A DNA stretch of 64,000 nucleotides from Paroedura picta. Taxonomy: Eukaryota; Chordata; Lepidosauria; Squamata; Gekkonidae. Below, in pieces: positions 54,201 through 63,579 of this stretch; position 1 is the stretch's first letter, and every line of letters starts with the position of its first letter. The notes below the pieces were generated by a model. The model worked only from the letters and a program-made list of their open reading frames with translations. It was not told where the DNA came from and ran no database searches. The position numbers and the translations under genes are program-made. The DNA lies in assembly GCF_049243985.1 (NCBI RefSeq), contig NC_135386.1, positions 8,333,501-8,397,500 of the forward strand, written 5' to 3'.

Positions 54201-57200
54201 CCCACCCAGGGCCCCTCCCCTTCCCACAAATCTAAAATCTGTTCCACTTAATATTTCTGGTAAGGGCTAGGAGAGGAGCTGGTCTCATGGCTTAAGTGCC
54301 ACTCAGCGCTTAACGCCCACTCAGGGCGGCTGTCCCGCCCCTGAGTGCCTCCTCCTCCAACCGGCTTGCCCATCTGTCCAGTGGCCAGCCAATCACTTTC
54401 CCTCCCTCACCCCTGACCACCCCCTCCTCCTTCCACTTCCTTCCGAGGCTCGGAGGCTGCAGATCCCTGATGCCTTTCCAGGTCCTGGGGAGAGGGGGAG
54501 GCCATCCACGAAGTTCTTCCACCCTACCCCCCAATCTCGCACCTGTTGTATTCCTGAATTCCCAACCAATCAGGAAACCCTTCCAGGGTTGTCAAGAAAC
54601 CCCAGGGTTTCACTTCACAAAACCCTGGTCGAGAAACCCTGGTCTAGTCCAATGTTTGAGTCCAGAGGCATCTTTAAGACCAACAAAATTTTATTCAAGG
54701 CGTAAACGTTCATGGTCCTTCTCAAAAGATGCCACTAGGTGTTTAGTTCTCTTAGAGCAGGGGTAGTCAACCTGTGGTCCTCCAGATGTCCATGGACTAC
54801 AATTCCCAGGAGCATTTGCTGGTAGGGGCTCCTGGGAATTGTGGTCCATGGACATCTGGAGGACCACAGGTTGACTACCCCTGTCTTAGAGGGCTCAAAG
54901 CACGCGATGGAAGAGGAGGGGCGACTTTCGGCTTCACCCACTGTCTCTAACTGGTACACACTAACTTCCATTCACCCATGCCCACACAACCCTAGATGGC
55001 CTACGGCCGACCCCGGACCGATTGTCCAGGGAGGCCCCCTGCCACAGAGACTGGGGACTCTATGCTGCCACCTAGAGGCGAATGTGGTGTAGAGCAACGG
55101 GCAAAAGCCGCCCCCTCTCCGCACAGACACACAAAAACATATTTGTAGGGGAAGGTCCATAAGAGCAGGAGAAACTTCCCGAAAACACAGCCCTCCCCAC
55201 ATGTTACCAATCTTCTCGTCAAGACAAAACTTTTGAGGAATCCCTGTCAAACGTCAAACGAGGGACCCCAGAGTCACACGTCAGCTCTCGTGAAGATCAG
55301 CCGCGGTTCCGTAGTCCGTAACGGGCCCGCGATATGACAAGCGTGTTAATCTCCCCAAGGGTCTCTTCTTTCTTCGACAGAGCAATTTGGTAGGAATGCT
55401 CGTGTGGGAAGGGTCCTTCCTCCGGGCGGGGGCTTGGGTTCAAAAGACCTTCGGCCGTGGAATCCTAGAAGCCCGATACGATCGGCAAGGTGTCCCCAGG
55501 ATCTTTCTTCACCGCAGACCTCCAGAATGACCCCCCTCCAACCCATCACTGAAGCTATATTGTACTGTCCCGCAGAGCAGCCAGGCTTCTTAGGGGCTCC
55601 AGCAGACGGGGGCCTTGGCAGCCGCAAAACTTTTCTGTCAAGAGTTCTTAATTTCGCCGGATGAGTGATGCCGACGGCTGAAACGCAACCCAGTGGGGGC
55701 CGAAAGCAGGTTTTGAAGGTATTTAAATACATCCTGCTGTACTTAAGCTCCCGGGGCCCCCTTTACCATTTAGCACGTTAGATTCTTCAGGAGCTTAACT
55801 AGAATAATGCTTCCCAGAGCGACGGGCAAAGGGCTAATTGGACAGATGCGATCGCAGCCTAGCCTAACAGGGGCATGAAAGATCTGAATAGAAAAATGTT
55901 GGCGTGGGGGGGGGGGGGGTTGACTTTTTATTTAAGAACTTCCCTCTCCAAAGAGCTCAGTTTCTAAAGACAGGGCGGAATATAAGCCCCAGGGCTAAAT
56001 AAATACATTCCGGGAAGCTTTTGGGGGCTGGGGTTGAAGGAAAAACTGCAGTGGGTTTTAGGAGGGTGCGTATTCAGCACCCACCGAGTTCAAGGATGCC
56101 GCAGCCAAGCTCCCTTCCCCTGGGAGGGCCAAATTCGGCACAATTCCCAACCACACACAGGACTATGGAGCTGACTGCTGGACTTAAGGTCTACCGGCAC
56201 CATATCCAGACAGGGTTTAAATCTTTAGCGACTACGGTTTATTTTTTTTCTGGCTTCCCCACAGCAGCGTGGTATATTCATGTGTTTCCAGGGGGTTCCT
56301 TGGCTTTTCTCCCATCCCTCTCCAACCTGCGTTGTTCCAAAGTGCTGGGAAAGGCCGTAGCAAAACCAGGATGGCAAGAAAATGTGTCCCTCTAACTAGG
56401 GTTTGTAGCTGAGTTTTGCCAACTGCGGCTTGTGCAGAAGCTGCAGTGCCTTCTCATGTCCCCAACTTGTAGCCTTGTTGATTCGTGATGCCCTTTGGGG
56501 CCTCCTGGCTACGGGGATGGCAGAATACAAGGGAAGAGGTTTCCCTTCCTGGTAGACGAGAGAGGCAAGAAGATAACAAACCAGGGTTTGAGCTACAAGT
56601 CAGAGCATGTGTCACAAACCAAAGTTTATCACTTCATCTAATGATAATTCGACTCCACCAAAACAAACTCCAGTTTTCCTGTTCACCCCACCACTGGAGG
56701 ACAGGAAACAGAGATGACAATTTGGGTATATTAGAAGTTTTCTAGCTCCTTAGGAGCCTGCATTAAACAACGATATACACTCAGTTATATTTGTGTCGAT
56801 GGAAATGCATGCCTTAATCTGCCCATTGAATTCCCAGGTATGTGTCACAAATGTTTTCAATATACCTCTAAAGCAGGCGTTCTCAACCTGAGTTTTGTGA
56901 AACCCTGGGGTTTCTTGACAGCCCTGAAAGGGTTTCCCAAATGGGTGGGAGTTGATTACTTATTTATTTATAATTTTATTTCTAAAACACCCCTCTTTGT
57001 TAAACATTTATCGAGTAGTACGATAAATATTATGTCAACGCCCCTCCAGGACCAATGATGGGCCAGGAGGGGGGTGGGAAAGGAAGGGGAGGGGCCCCAG
57101 GTGGGCGTGTCCACAGCTCTGCTTCCCAACCATATTCAGCACGATTGTGCCACTTCTGAGGTTTCTAGAATCCTAGGAAATATTTCCGGGGCTTCTCAAT

Positions 57201-60200
57201 ACTGAAAAGGTTGAAAAAGGCTGCTCTAAAGAGACTGAGAGTATCCATCATTAAATTCTCATTTGCATCATTTAGGCACAAGGGACCTAAAAAGACGTGG
57301 GCCCAAATCCATTATCCCTCCCAACCCCAAAGAGCTCAATTTGTAAGTCCATAAGCCAACTTTTTAAAATAGTTCGCAGCTTACGAACCGATGCTAGCAT
57401 TCAGCATCTCTTTATTTGAGCTCTTTATATCTAGGCTCAAGCCGGTGCGATCGGCACATGCAGGCACAACCCTCAGGCCACCTACCTAAGCGATGGAATC
57501 CAAAGGTGAACCTTTTGGTGGGCGATTTCGCGGACAGCCATAAAGCCAGCAAGGTCAAGACGATGCCGCTGAGGTCAGTTAACATGTGGAGCGCGTCCGT
57601 CATGACGGCGAGGCTGTTGGCCACGTATCCACCTACGGACGGAAGTCGAAGAGCAAAACGGAGCGTTAGGCGTGGGACGCAGGCACACCATGCACAGAGG
57701 CCGGGGGGAAAAAACACAGGAGGACGCTCAGCCAGCGGCAGCTTCCTGACCCTCCCCGTCGAAATGGGTCGCGATCCCAAGAGGGACGTGCCAAACCACT
57801 GCGTCAGGTTAATGAGGACTTCTTGACTCTATGACTTCATTTAGAGGAGTATAGAGGGGAGGAAAGGAACGGGACACAGCACAGCGGTGTGGCGCCGTGA
57901 TTATGCGTTGGACCAGATCCAGAGGGACCAACTTGACCAGGAAGCTTCAACCTGGCCTACCTCAATGTGGTTGTGAACCACATATCACATTCAGAGTGGT
58001 TCAGTAGTGGAATGGGCAGCCCAAGGAGGTGGGGAGCTCCCCTTCACTGGTGGTCTTCAAGCAGCAGTTGGACAGATATTTATCCCAGATGGCTGGCCCT
58101 GCATTGAGCAGGGTATTAGACTAGACGACCTGGATTGTCCCTTCCAAATCTAGGGTTCTCTGATTCTAAGAAGCATCTGGACAGCACCTTATCCTGGACG
58201 CTTTAGGGGCTGATCCTGCGTTGAGCAGGGGGTGGGACTAGATGGCCTGCATGGCCCCTTCCAACTCTGATTCTACATGCTACCTTGAGCCTGCACATGC
58301 TTTAGACTTCAGGGTGCATGTTTCTGTAAGCAGGAGGTGTGTGCTGTGTCGATTGTGCAATCACAATCTGAGCATCGACTGATCTCTGGGAACAAAACAG
58401 GCCGAAGCAGTGCGGGGAGGAGGAGGCCTGGGCAGAAATCCCTGTCCCTTCTTAAGAAAACTTGAGGGCAGTCCATTTTTCATGACCGAACGGGCTAGGT
58501 ATTTAAAAACATGGAAGAGAGCGGAGGAGATACGTCCCCAAAGGCACGCGGTGCTCCTAGATCATGGTTTAATGAAAAAGAGAAAGGGAGATCTTGTCCT
58601 TCGTTTGCATGAATGCAGAGGGCAACTTCAAAAAGTCACATTTAGCATCCCGGTCGATAAGGCGGCCTGGCCAACTGTAATGAGGCATGAAGGACACAAG
58701 GCTGCCTCACGGGCCGCTGATCACAAACCCAGCCTTCGCAAGCAGCCTGGGAAACTGGCAAGAAAGCCTCAAAAGAGCAAGGAACTATCAACTAAGTCAG
58801 TGAGGGGGCAGAATCAGCAGAAGAGAATCTCAGCAATGGCTACTCAGATGAGACTTACCTAGCCAACATGCCAACACAGAGCCCCCAATTCAAACTGGTG
58901 TTAGTTAAGTGAATGGGGATTGGCCCACTCACCCGGGGGATTGGGCCACTCACCTGAGACCCCCCACCCCAGCCTCCCATTCCACCCTCGGTGCCCTGGG
59001 AAGCCACAGGGTGCGCTGTGCGTTGTAAAGGAGGCTTGTAAATCAGGACACAAGCTTTTGTCTAACCCAGGCTTCCTCAACCAGGGTTTCGTGAAAACCC
59101 TGGGGTTTCTTGGCAGGTCTGGGAGGGTTTCTCAAATGGGAGGGAGTTGATTAATATTTTAATTTTTAAAAAATTGTCAACCATTTATCACAGGGGTAGT
59201 CAAACTGCGGCCCTCCAGATGTCCATGGACTACAATTCCCAGGAGCCCCCTGCCAGCGTTCGCTGGCAGGGGGCTCCTGGGAATTGTAGTCCATGGACAT
59301 CTGGAGGGCCGCAGTTTGACTACCCCTGATTTATCAGATGATACGACCACATACGGTCATGTCGACTCACCCACCCCTCCCAAAACAGCCAACGATGGGC
59401 CTGGGGAGGGGAGGGGCCCTCGGGTGGGCGTGTCCACGACTACGCCTCCCAACCATATTCTGCATGAGGGTGTCACTTCTGGGGTTTCCTGACTCCTGGG
59501 AAATGTTTCAGGCGGTTCTCAAGGGTCAGAAAGTTGAGAAGGGCTAGCCGAGCTCCACCTGGCTGACACGCCAGTTCTCTGTGACAGGCTGAAAACCCAA
59601 AAGGTTTTTTGTGAAAGAACCTTTCTCCTTGACTAAGCCTTCCTAGGGGGCCAGTTAATAACAACACTGCTTTAAAGCAACGGCATCGCTGCGGCTTCAA
59701 GGCCAGTGTATTGTCAGGCTGATGGCATCTTTCTCAAGGTGGCCAACTTTCATGTCATTGGCTCCCCATTTCTCTTCACCGGAGGTGTTGGGGTTTGGCC
59801 CAGGGGACCTCCCCATATTATGCCAACTACAGATCTCCATTGGTGAGGATGGTTCCCATTTGCTAGACATACAACTCAAGCAGCCAGCTTGCCACCGGAA
59901 ACAATATACCCCTTTGCCATGATAAGGAAGCAACTGTATCTTCCCAAGACCCAAGGTGATTAAATCACGCTGCTGCATAAATTGACCTTGGTAAAAGAAA
60001 CTCAATCGCTTGCTTCACCAGACCCATTAGCTGCCTTACAGATGTTGCTTGCGCCAACTGGAGAATATAGAATTAATCCATGGAGCCTCTTGTGGCGCAG
60101 AGTGGTAAGGCAGCAGACATGCAGTCTGAAAGCTCTGCCCATGAGGCTGGGAGTTCGATCCCAGCAACCGGCTCAAGGCTGACTCAGCCTTCCATCCTTC

Positions 60201-62629
60201 TGAGGTCGGTAAAATGAGTACCCAGCTTGCTGGGGGGTAAACGGTAATGACTGGGGAAGGCACTGGCAAACCACCCCGTATTGAGTCTGCCATGAAAACG
60301 CTGGAGGGCGTCACCCCAAGGGTCAGACATGACTCAGTGCCTGCACAGGGGATACCTTTACCTTTACAGTACATGGGGAAAAAAAACAAGGATCTAAAGT
60401 ACAGCACAAAAAGTAAACAGAAACTGTCACATTATTGGATCATCAGGTATGACAGAGGGCTGGGTCAATTTGCACAGCAAAGAAAGAAAACCCTAGCTAC
60501 TATCCAAGACACCGTCTTGCATGCAACTGTCATGATTATATTCAGGGCTACAAATCATGACGGATGTCCCTGTAATTCAGTATTCTGCAATCCAAAGGAA
60601 TCATCCCCACAATAATTTGCATTTCTCATAAATCGAGCAGGGAAAACTCTTCTAAATATAACATAGCCAGCGAACCGGAGAAGTTATGAGAGCGTGCAAT
60701 TGGGGAGATCCCTTGATCCTATTTTGCATCTGCCAAGAAATGTATGTAAATCATTCAGCCTCAGCCCCAACAATCTACAAGATGGGGATAATGGTTACTT
60801 GCCTTGGAAACCCTACAAGGGCACCTCCGGTTGGCTAGGACCACCATCACCAGTTAACTGACCTGCCTTACAGGAATGTTGTAGCAAACGCGAGGTCACA
60901 AAGTGAATGCTCAAAGTGGTATACAAATCCTGGATAACAATAATGGCCGTATTAAGGTAGATTTAGGCGGCTCACTGGGGTGGTCTGAAGCGGCAGGATG
61001 ACGTTTGAGTCCACTGGCACCTTTAACACCGCCCAAGTTTTATTCGAGGTATAAGCGTTCAGGTGCACAAGCTCTTCTTCAGATGGCATGAAATGGAAAT
61101 GACCAGATCATATGTATAGGTAGAGGGCAAACAGCAAAGTAATGTGCAACATAAATCATAGAATCATAGAGTTGGAAGGGACCACAAAGGCCATCTAGTC
61201 CAACCCCCTGCTCAACGCAGGATCAGCCCTAAGCACCCTAAAGCATCCAAGAAAAGTGTGTATCCAACCTTTGCTTGAAGACTGCCAGTGAGGGGGAGCT
61301 CACCACCACCTTAGGCAGCCTGTTCCACTGCTGAACTACTCTGACTGTGAAAAAAATTTTCCTGATATCTAGCCTATATCGTTGCACTTGAAGTTTAAAC
61401 CCATTACTGCGTGTCCTCTCCTCTGCAGCCAACGGGAACAGCATCCTGCCCTCCTCCAAGTGACAACCTTTCAAATACTTAAAGAGGGCTATCATGTCCC
61501 CTCTCAACCTCCTTTTCAAGATTCAAAGACCAAGCAGGGATAACAAGTTAGTTTATATGGTGACCACTTGCTTTTTTATGCAGTCCCCAAAACTCCCACT
61601 GTTTTCCATGGGCCGGCTCTCAATTTTAAAAAGACTGGCCTCCCACCCATGCGCCAATGCAGTGAGCGCAGTTTCTGCCCTATTTATGACCAGATCCCAG
61701 TTGGGGCAATGGCCCAGTATACAACAGAAACCAGTTTTTGCTTCGCTCTCCCTTCTGGGGTGAGAATTTCAGCGTCAAGCCAAGGAACGCCCACTTGCCT
61801 AACCTGGCCGTTCTTGGCAGGGTGTCCTGCTCACACCCACAGCTATGACAGAGGGACACGTGGCCAAAATAACCAGTTTTTACGGTAATTAAAAAAAAAA
61901 AACCCACAACGTAGGCCGATTTACGTCCTTGATTTTTAAAAAAGGGCCTAAGAACACATCAGCAACAGAAGGGGAAAATTTTAAAAAGCCTCCAGGATGT
62001 TTATCTGTGTTTCAGCAGAGGCCTTTGTGTGGCACAGAGTTACTCAGCGTGCAAGTTGGCACTGCCCCACGTAGATGATCTCCTTGGTGTGCCAACTCAA
62101 GACGCCCTCTGAACTCGCTGCCTCTTTGCAAGGCGATATCTCCGGCCGACTGCCTAGCGTCCCGTCCTCCCGGGTGAATCATTGAAAGCCCAAGGCCCAG
62201 CGGAGCTTTTCCAAGCACTCCCCACCCGGCCCGCTTACCGACCAGCTCCCCCGTCATGAAGAGGAGATAGAGGATGGCCGCGAGGATCAGGCGCCGTTTC
62301 ACCGTCCTCTGCTTCAGCAGTTCCCTCTGCTTGTCGCAATTCTTACAAGGGTCCGGGCCGGCGGCGGAGGGCGGCCGCTGAGGAGGGGGCTCCCCGTCCA
62401 GGAAGGCGTCCTCGGTGTGGGGCCCCAAGCGGGCCCCGTTGGCCGGGGCCTCCGGCGCCCCGTCGGGCCCATCGTCGGACACCACCACGCGGAGTTTGTT
62501 GAACCTGGGGTAGTCCTCGTCGCCGGCCTCGTCGGAGAAGTCGAAGGCGCTGGAGTCGTTCAGGAACAGGGGGTCCTCCCGCTTCCTCAGCACCGACTTC
62601 AGGCTGCTCCAGAGGCCGGAGCTGGCCAT
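48069..62629 (-). CDS. SLC30A4: SLC30A4 (ZnT4) zinc transporter, complete, 429 aa
   Basis: Coding exons in gene order: 62629-62239, 57632-57486, 53174-53021, 51667-51466, 50518-50413, 49199-49065, 48223-48069. They sum to 1290 nt, the same 429-aa length as human ZnT4. Six membrane segments are expected. The zinc-site pairs are visible as H146/D150 in ALHMLTD and H277/D281 in FVHALGD. A His-rich loop (HLHSHSH...GHGHG, residues 241-266) precedes the fifth segment. The C-terminal cytosolic domain ends [15 protein letters not shown] and CVNCQDSSA. ZnT4 moves zinc out of the cytosol into endosomal and secretory vesicles in exchange for protons. All six coding introns have GT-AG borders and the frame is intact. 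Confidence 0.96.
48509..48745 (-). mobile_element. CR1-like 3' end, variant subfamily, inverted
   Basis: GGGTCATCTAGTCCAACCCC then AAAACCTCCAGAATCCAGCC. This is a different CR1 subfamily from the others here. Confidence 0.6.
48767..49050 (-). mobile_element. Sauria-type SINE beside the SLC30A4 exon 6 donor
   Basis: Inverted relative to the window, so in sense with SLC30A4. ACAGCATACTCT occurs at 48755-48766 and 49051-49062. Its first base is 14 nt from the exon 6 splice donor. Confidence 0.87.
49065..49199 (-). CDS. SLC30A4: SLC30A4 coding exon 6
   Basis: Encodes [20 protein letters not shown] to AIVHLQL, part of the cytosolic C-terminal domain. 135 nt, bounded by phase 1 introns on both sides, so skipping would keep the frame. 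The donor CTAG|GTAGAG is weak at +5. Confidence 0.93.
49310..49785 (+). repeat. Higher-order tandem repeat built from CR1 3' ends
   Basis: Units of 59, 59 and 67 bp (each GATCCTG...GGCC...AACTCTAT) form a 185-bp block starting at 49331. It repeats from 49516 and then begins a third time. The second unit of each block has GGGGGTTGTACTAGATGG and the third GCATTGACCAGGGGG. Confidence 0.9.
49862..50125 (-). mobile_element. TTC-tail SINE, inverted
   Basis: GAGGAGGAGAAGAAGAGCTGG tail side, CACAACAGGCACCCTGTGAG body and CACCAAAGCTGG head. Lies in the intron between SLC30A4 exons 5 and 6. Confidence 0.75.
50413..50518 (-). CDS. SLC30A4: SLC30A4 coding exon 5
   Basis: [20 protein letters not shown] to IIILE. 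The acceptor is CTCCAG|CCA and the donor AAG|GTAATG. Confidence 0.94.
50763..51076 (+). repeat. 157-bp tandem duplication in SLC30A4 intron 4
   Basis: TGTCTCGGCCAG occurs at 50764 and 50921, and all sequence between repeats once with few differences (for example GTTCATGCAACCCTGCCTGA in both). A recent two-copy duplication. Confidence 0.9.
51466..51667 (-). CDS. SLC30A4: SLC30A4 coding exon 4
   Basis: [10 protein letters not shown], the His-rich loop, then [20 protein letters not shown] to IIRFK. The acceptor is CTGCAG|AAT and the donor AAG|GTACGG. Confidence 0.95.
51727..52420 (-). mobile_element. Three stacked TTC-tail SINEs, the last split by a LINE 3' end
   Basis: Copies at about 51727-51865, 51866-52010 and 52011-52182 each begin GAAGAAGAAG and GTTGGT. 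The third continues at about 52340-52420. Between the parts lies 52183-52340, a copy of the LINE 3' UTR seen at 14100-14265 (TCTTTATTATTAC, CATCTGGCATTAACAAG, CATTCCAGCTATAAGAA). TGTGACTAGCC and TGTAACTAGCC flank it. Confidence 0.8.
52712..52845. mobile_element. Palindromic family A miniature element, left end eroded
   Basis: Arms intact from CAGTCAAACTGCGGCC to GTTTGACTACCCCTG. The first few bases of the left terminus are changed. Confidence 0.75.
53021..53174 (-). CDS. SLC30A4: SLC30A4 coding exon 3
   Basis: [20 protein letters not shown] to [11 protein letters not shown]. The acceptor is TGACAG|AAG and the donor CAT|GTAAGT. Confidence 0.94.
53245..53380. mobile_element. Palindromic family A miniature element
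   Basis: Both termini present. Flanks CTATATAG (53237-53244) and CTGTATAG (53381-53388) match at 7 of 8 bases. Lies about 70 bp upstream of the SLC30A4 exon 3 acceptor. Confidence 0.78.
53484..53588. mobile_element. Internal palindrome of a family A-related element
   Basis: GGTGGCTCTCCAGATGGTCA and its inverse around GCCAGCACGCTGGC. The terminal bases are lost. Confidence 0.65.
54082..54645. mobile_element. Family B hAT-like element with 8-bp duplication
   Basis: CAGCCTTTCTCGGC at the left and GGTCGAGAAACCCTG at the right, with GTCTAGGC and GTCTAGTC outside (7 of 8). At about 560 bp it is longer than other copies because of a GC-rich centre also found near 23890-24170. Confidence 0.68.
54655..54745 (-). 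repeat. Interspersed repeat end (AAGACCAACAAAATTTTATT family)
   Basis: Matches 61005-61095 and, inverted, 6400-6490: ACCAACAAAATTTTATTCAAG then CGTAAACGTTCATGG. Family not assigned. Confidence 0.5.
54758..54883. mobile_element. Palindromic hAT-like miniature element (family A) with 8-bp duplication
   Basis: TCTTAGAG at 54750-54757 and 54884-54891; termini intact. Confidence 0.82.
54892..56865. other. SLC30A4 intron DNA without recognised feature
   Basis: Low in interspersed repeats. A 128-codon minus-strand open frame at 55346-55732 has no family resemblance. A G run lies at 55905-55920. Confidence 0.4.
56870..57225. mobile_element. Family B hAT-like miniature element with 8-bp duplication
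   Basis: CAGGCGTTCTCAACCTGAG to GTTGAAAAAGGCTG, flanked by CTCTAAAG on both sides. Confidence 0.8.
57486..57632 (-). CDS. SLC30A4: SLC30A4 coding exon 2 (first zinc-site helix)
   Basis: [20 protein letters not shown] to FGFHRL. The acceptor is CCGTAG|GTG and the donor TTAG|GTAGGT. Confidence 0.95.
57975..58278 (+). mobile_element. Two overlapping CR1 3' ends
   Basis: AGAGTGGTTCAGTAGTGGAA to GGGTTCTCTGATTCTAAG, then a second end with TGATCCTGCGTTGAGCAGG. Confidence 0.82.
58280..59060. other. SLC30A4 intron DNA with one unexplained open frame
   Basis: 58410-58862 on + is open for 150 codons, is Lys/Arg-rich and is free of known repeats. No homology was recognised; chance is likely. Confidence 0.35.
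59068..59555. mobile_element. Family B miniature element carrying a nested family A element
   Basis: CAGGCTTCCTCAACCAGGG to GTTGAGAAGGGCT. A family A copy sits inside it at 59191-59328, so family A moved after this family B copy. Confidence 0.78.
59191..59328. mobile_element. Palindromic hAT-like miniature element (family A), nested
   Basis: ATTTATCA at 59183-59190 and 59329-59336; nearly perfect arms with the turn GCGTTCGCTGGC. Confidence 0.85.
59556..60080. other. SLC30A4 intron DNA, no feature seen
   Basis: No repeat or exon recognised. Confidence 0.35.
60083..60370 (+). mobile_element. Sauria-type SINE, antisense to SLC30A4
   Basis: GAGCCTCTTGTGGCGCAGAG head and a CAGGGGATACCTTTACC tail. 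Full length. Confidence 0.82.
60371..61000. other. SLC30A4 intron DNA, no feature seen
   Basis: No repeat or exon recognised. Confidence 0.35.
61005..61095 (-). repeat. Interspersed repeat end (same family as 54655)
   Basis: TTTGAGTCCACTGGCACC, CAAGTTTTATTCGAGG and a CTTCTTCAGATGGCAT end. Confidence 0.5.
61156..61512 (-). mobile_element. CR1 3' end, inverted
   Basis: AATCATAGAATCATAGAGTTGG through CTAAGCACCCTAAAGCATCC to TATCATGTCCCCTCTCAACC. Confidence 0.88.
61520..62235. other. SLC30A4 intron DNA next to coding exon 1
   Basis: No repeat or exon recognised. The sequence turns GC-rich near 62100. Confidence 0.35.
62239..62629 (-). CDS. SLC30A4: SLC30A4 coding exon 1 (start codon exon)
   Basis: [16 protein letters not shown], then [36 protein letters not shown] and the first membrane segment [17 protein letters not shown]. 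The acidic N-terminal tail matches human ZnT4. The donor is GTCG|GTAAGC. The exon probably extends 5' to an acceptor TTTCAG|CC at 62754/62755. Confidence 0.94.
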
Positions 62630-62764
62630 AGCAGGCGGGCGGCCAGCAACGCGGCTGCGGTGGGGTCAGCGCCGGGGGTGCCTCCTCAGGTGCGGCGGCC
62701 CTCCATGTCGCTTTGGGTCACCCGGGAGGGACCAGACGGGCGCCAACAGAGGCTGAAACATGCA

Positions 62765-63570
62765 AAAACAGATGGCAGTCAGTGCTCGGGGAGGCCCACG
62801 GACATTTGGAAGACGCTTTGCCTGGCCCCAGGACACAATCCCACCCTGGGTGAGTCAACCTGTGGTCCTCCAGGGGTCCGTGGACTACAATTCCCATGAG
62901 TCCCCGCCAGCGTCTGTCAGCGCCAGCAGCCAGTGCTTGGGGAGGCCCACGGACATTTGGAAGACGCTTTGCCCGGCCCCAGGACACAATCCCACCCTGC
63001 GTTAGTCAACCTGTGGTCCTGCAGAGGTCCGTGGACTACAATCCCCATGAGCCCCCGCCAGCGTCCGTCAGTGTCAGCAGTCAGTGCTCGGGAGGCCCAC
63101 GGACATTTGGAAGACGCTTTGCCCGGCCCCAGGACACAACAATCCCACCCTGCGTTAGTCAACCTGTGGTCCTCCAGAGGTCCGTGGACTACAATCCCCA
63201 TGAGCCCCCGCCAGCGTCCGTCAGTGTCAGCAGTCAGTGCTCGGGGAGGCCCACGGACATTTGGAAGACGCTTTGCCCGGCCCCAGGACACAACAATCCC
63301 ACCCTGGGCGAGTCCACCTGTGGTCCTCCAGAGGTCCGTGGACTACAATCCCCATGAGCCCCTGCCAGCGTCCGTCAGTGCCAGCAGTCACTGCTCCGGG
63401 AGGCCCGTGGACATTTGGAAGACGCTTTGCCCGGCCCCAGGACACAACAATCCCACCCTGGGCGAGTCAACCTGTGGCCCTCCAGAGGTCCGCGGACTAC
63501 AATTCCCATGAGCCCCTGGCAGGGGCTCATGGGAACTGAAGTCCACGGACCTCTGGAGGACCACAGGTAG
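62765..63570. repeat. Five-unit 151-154-bp tandem array containing family A arms
   Basis: The anchor AGTGCTCGGGGAGGCCCACGG (or near variant) occurs at 62781, 62932, 63083, 63236 and 63390. Each unit has about 85 bp of non-mobile sequence (CATTTGGAAGACGCTTTGCC) and then one left arm of a family A element (AGTCAACCTGTGGTCCTCC to GAGCCCCCGCCAGCG). Only the last unit has the opposite arm. Lies in the predicted noncoding first intron of SLC30A4. Confidence 0.92.
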
Positions 63571-63579
63571 ACCCCCGTG

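Noticed and set aside
55346-55732. A 128-codon minus-strand frame in an SLC30A4 intron
   Set aside because: No domain, no splice context, and the codon make-up looks like GC-rich chance.
62933-63511. Long open frames on both strands at 62.9-63.5 kb
   Set aside because: They arise because the 151-154-bp tandem units keep frames open; the peptides are repeats of the unit.
62765-63570. A CRISPR-like array
   Set aside because: Regular repeats are present, but the units are 151-154 bp and entirely repeated with no unique spacers; the genome is a vertebrate.
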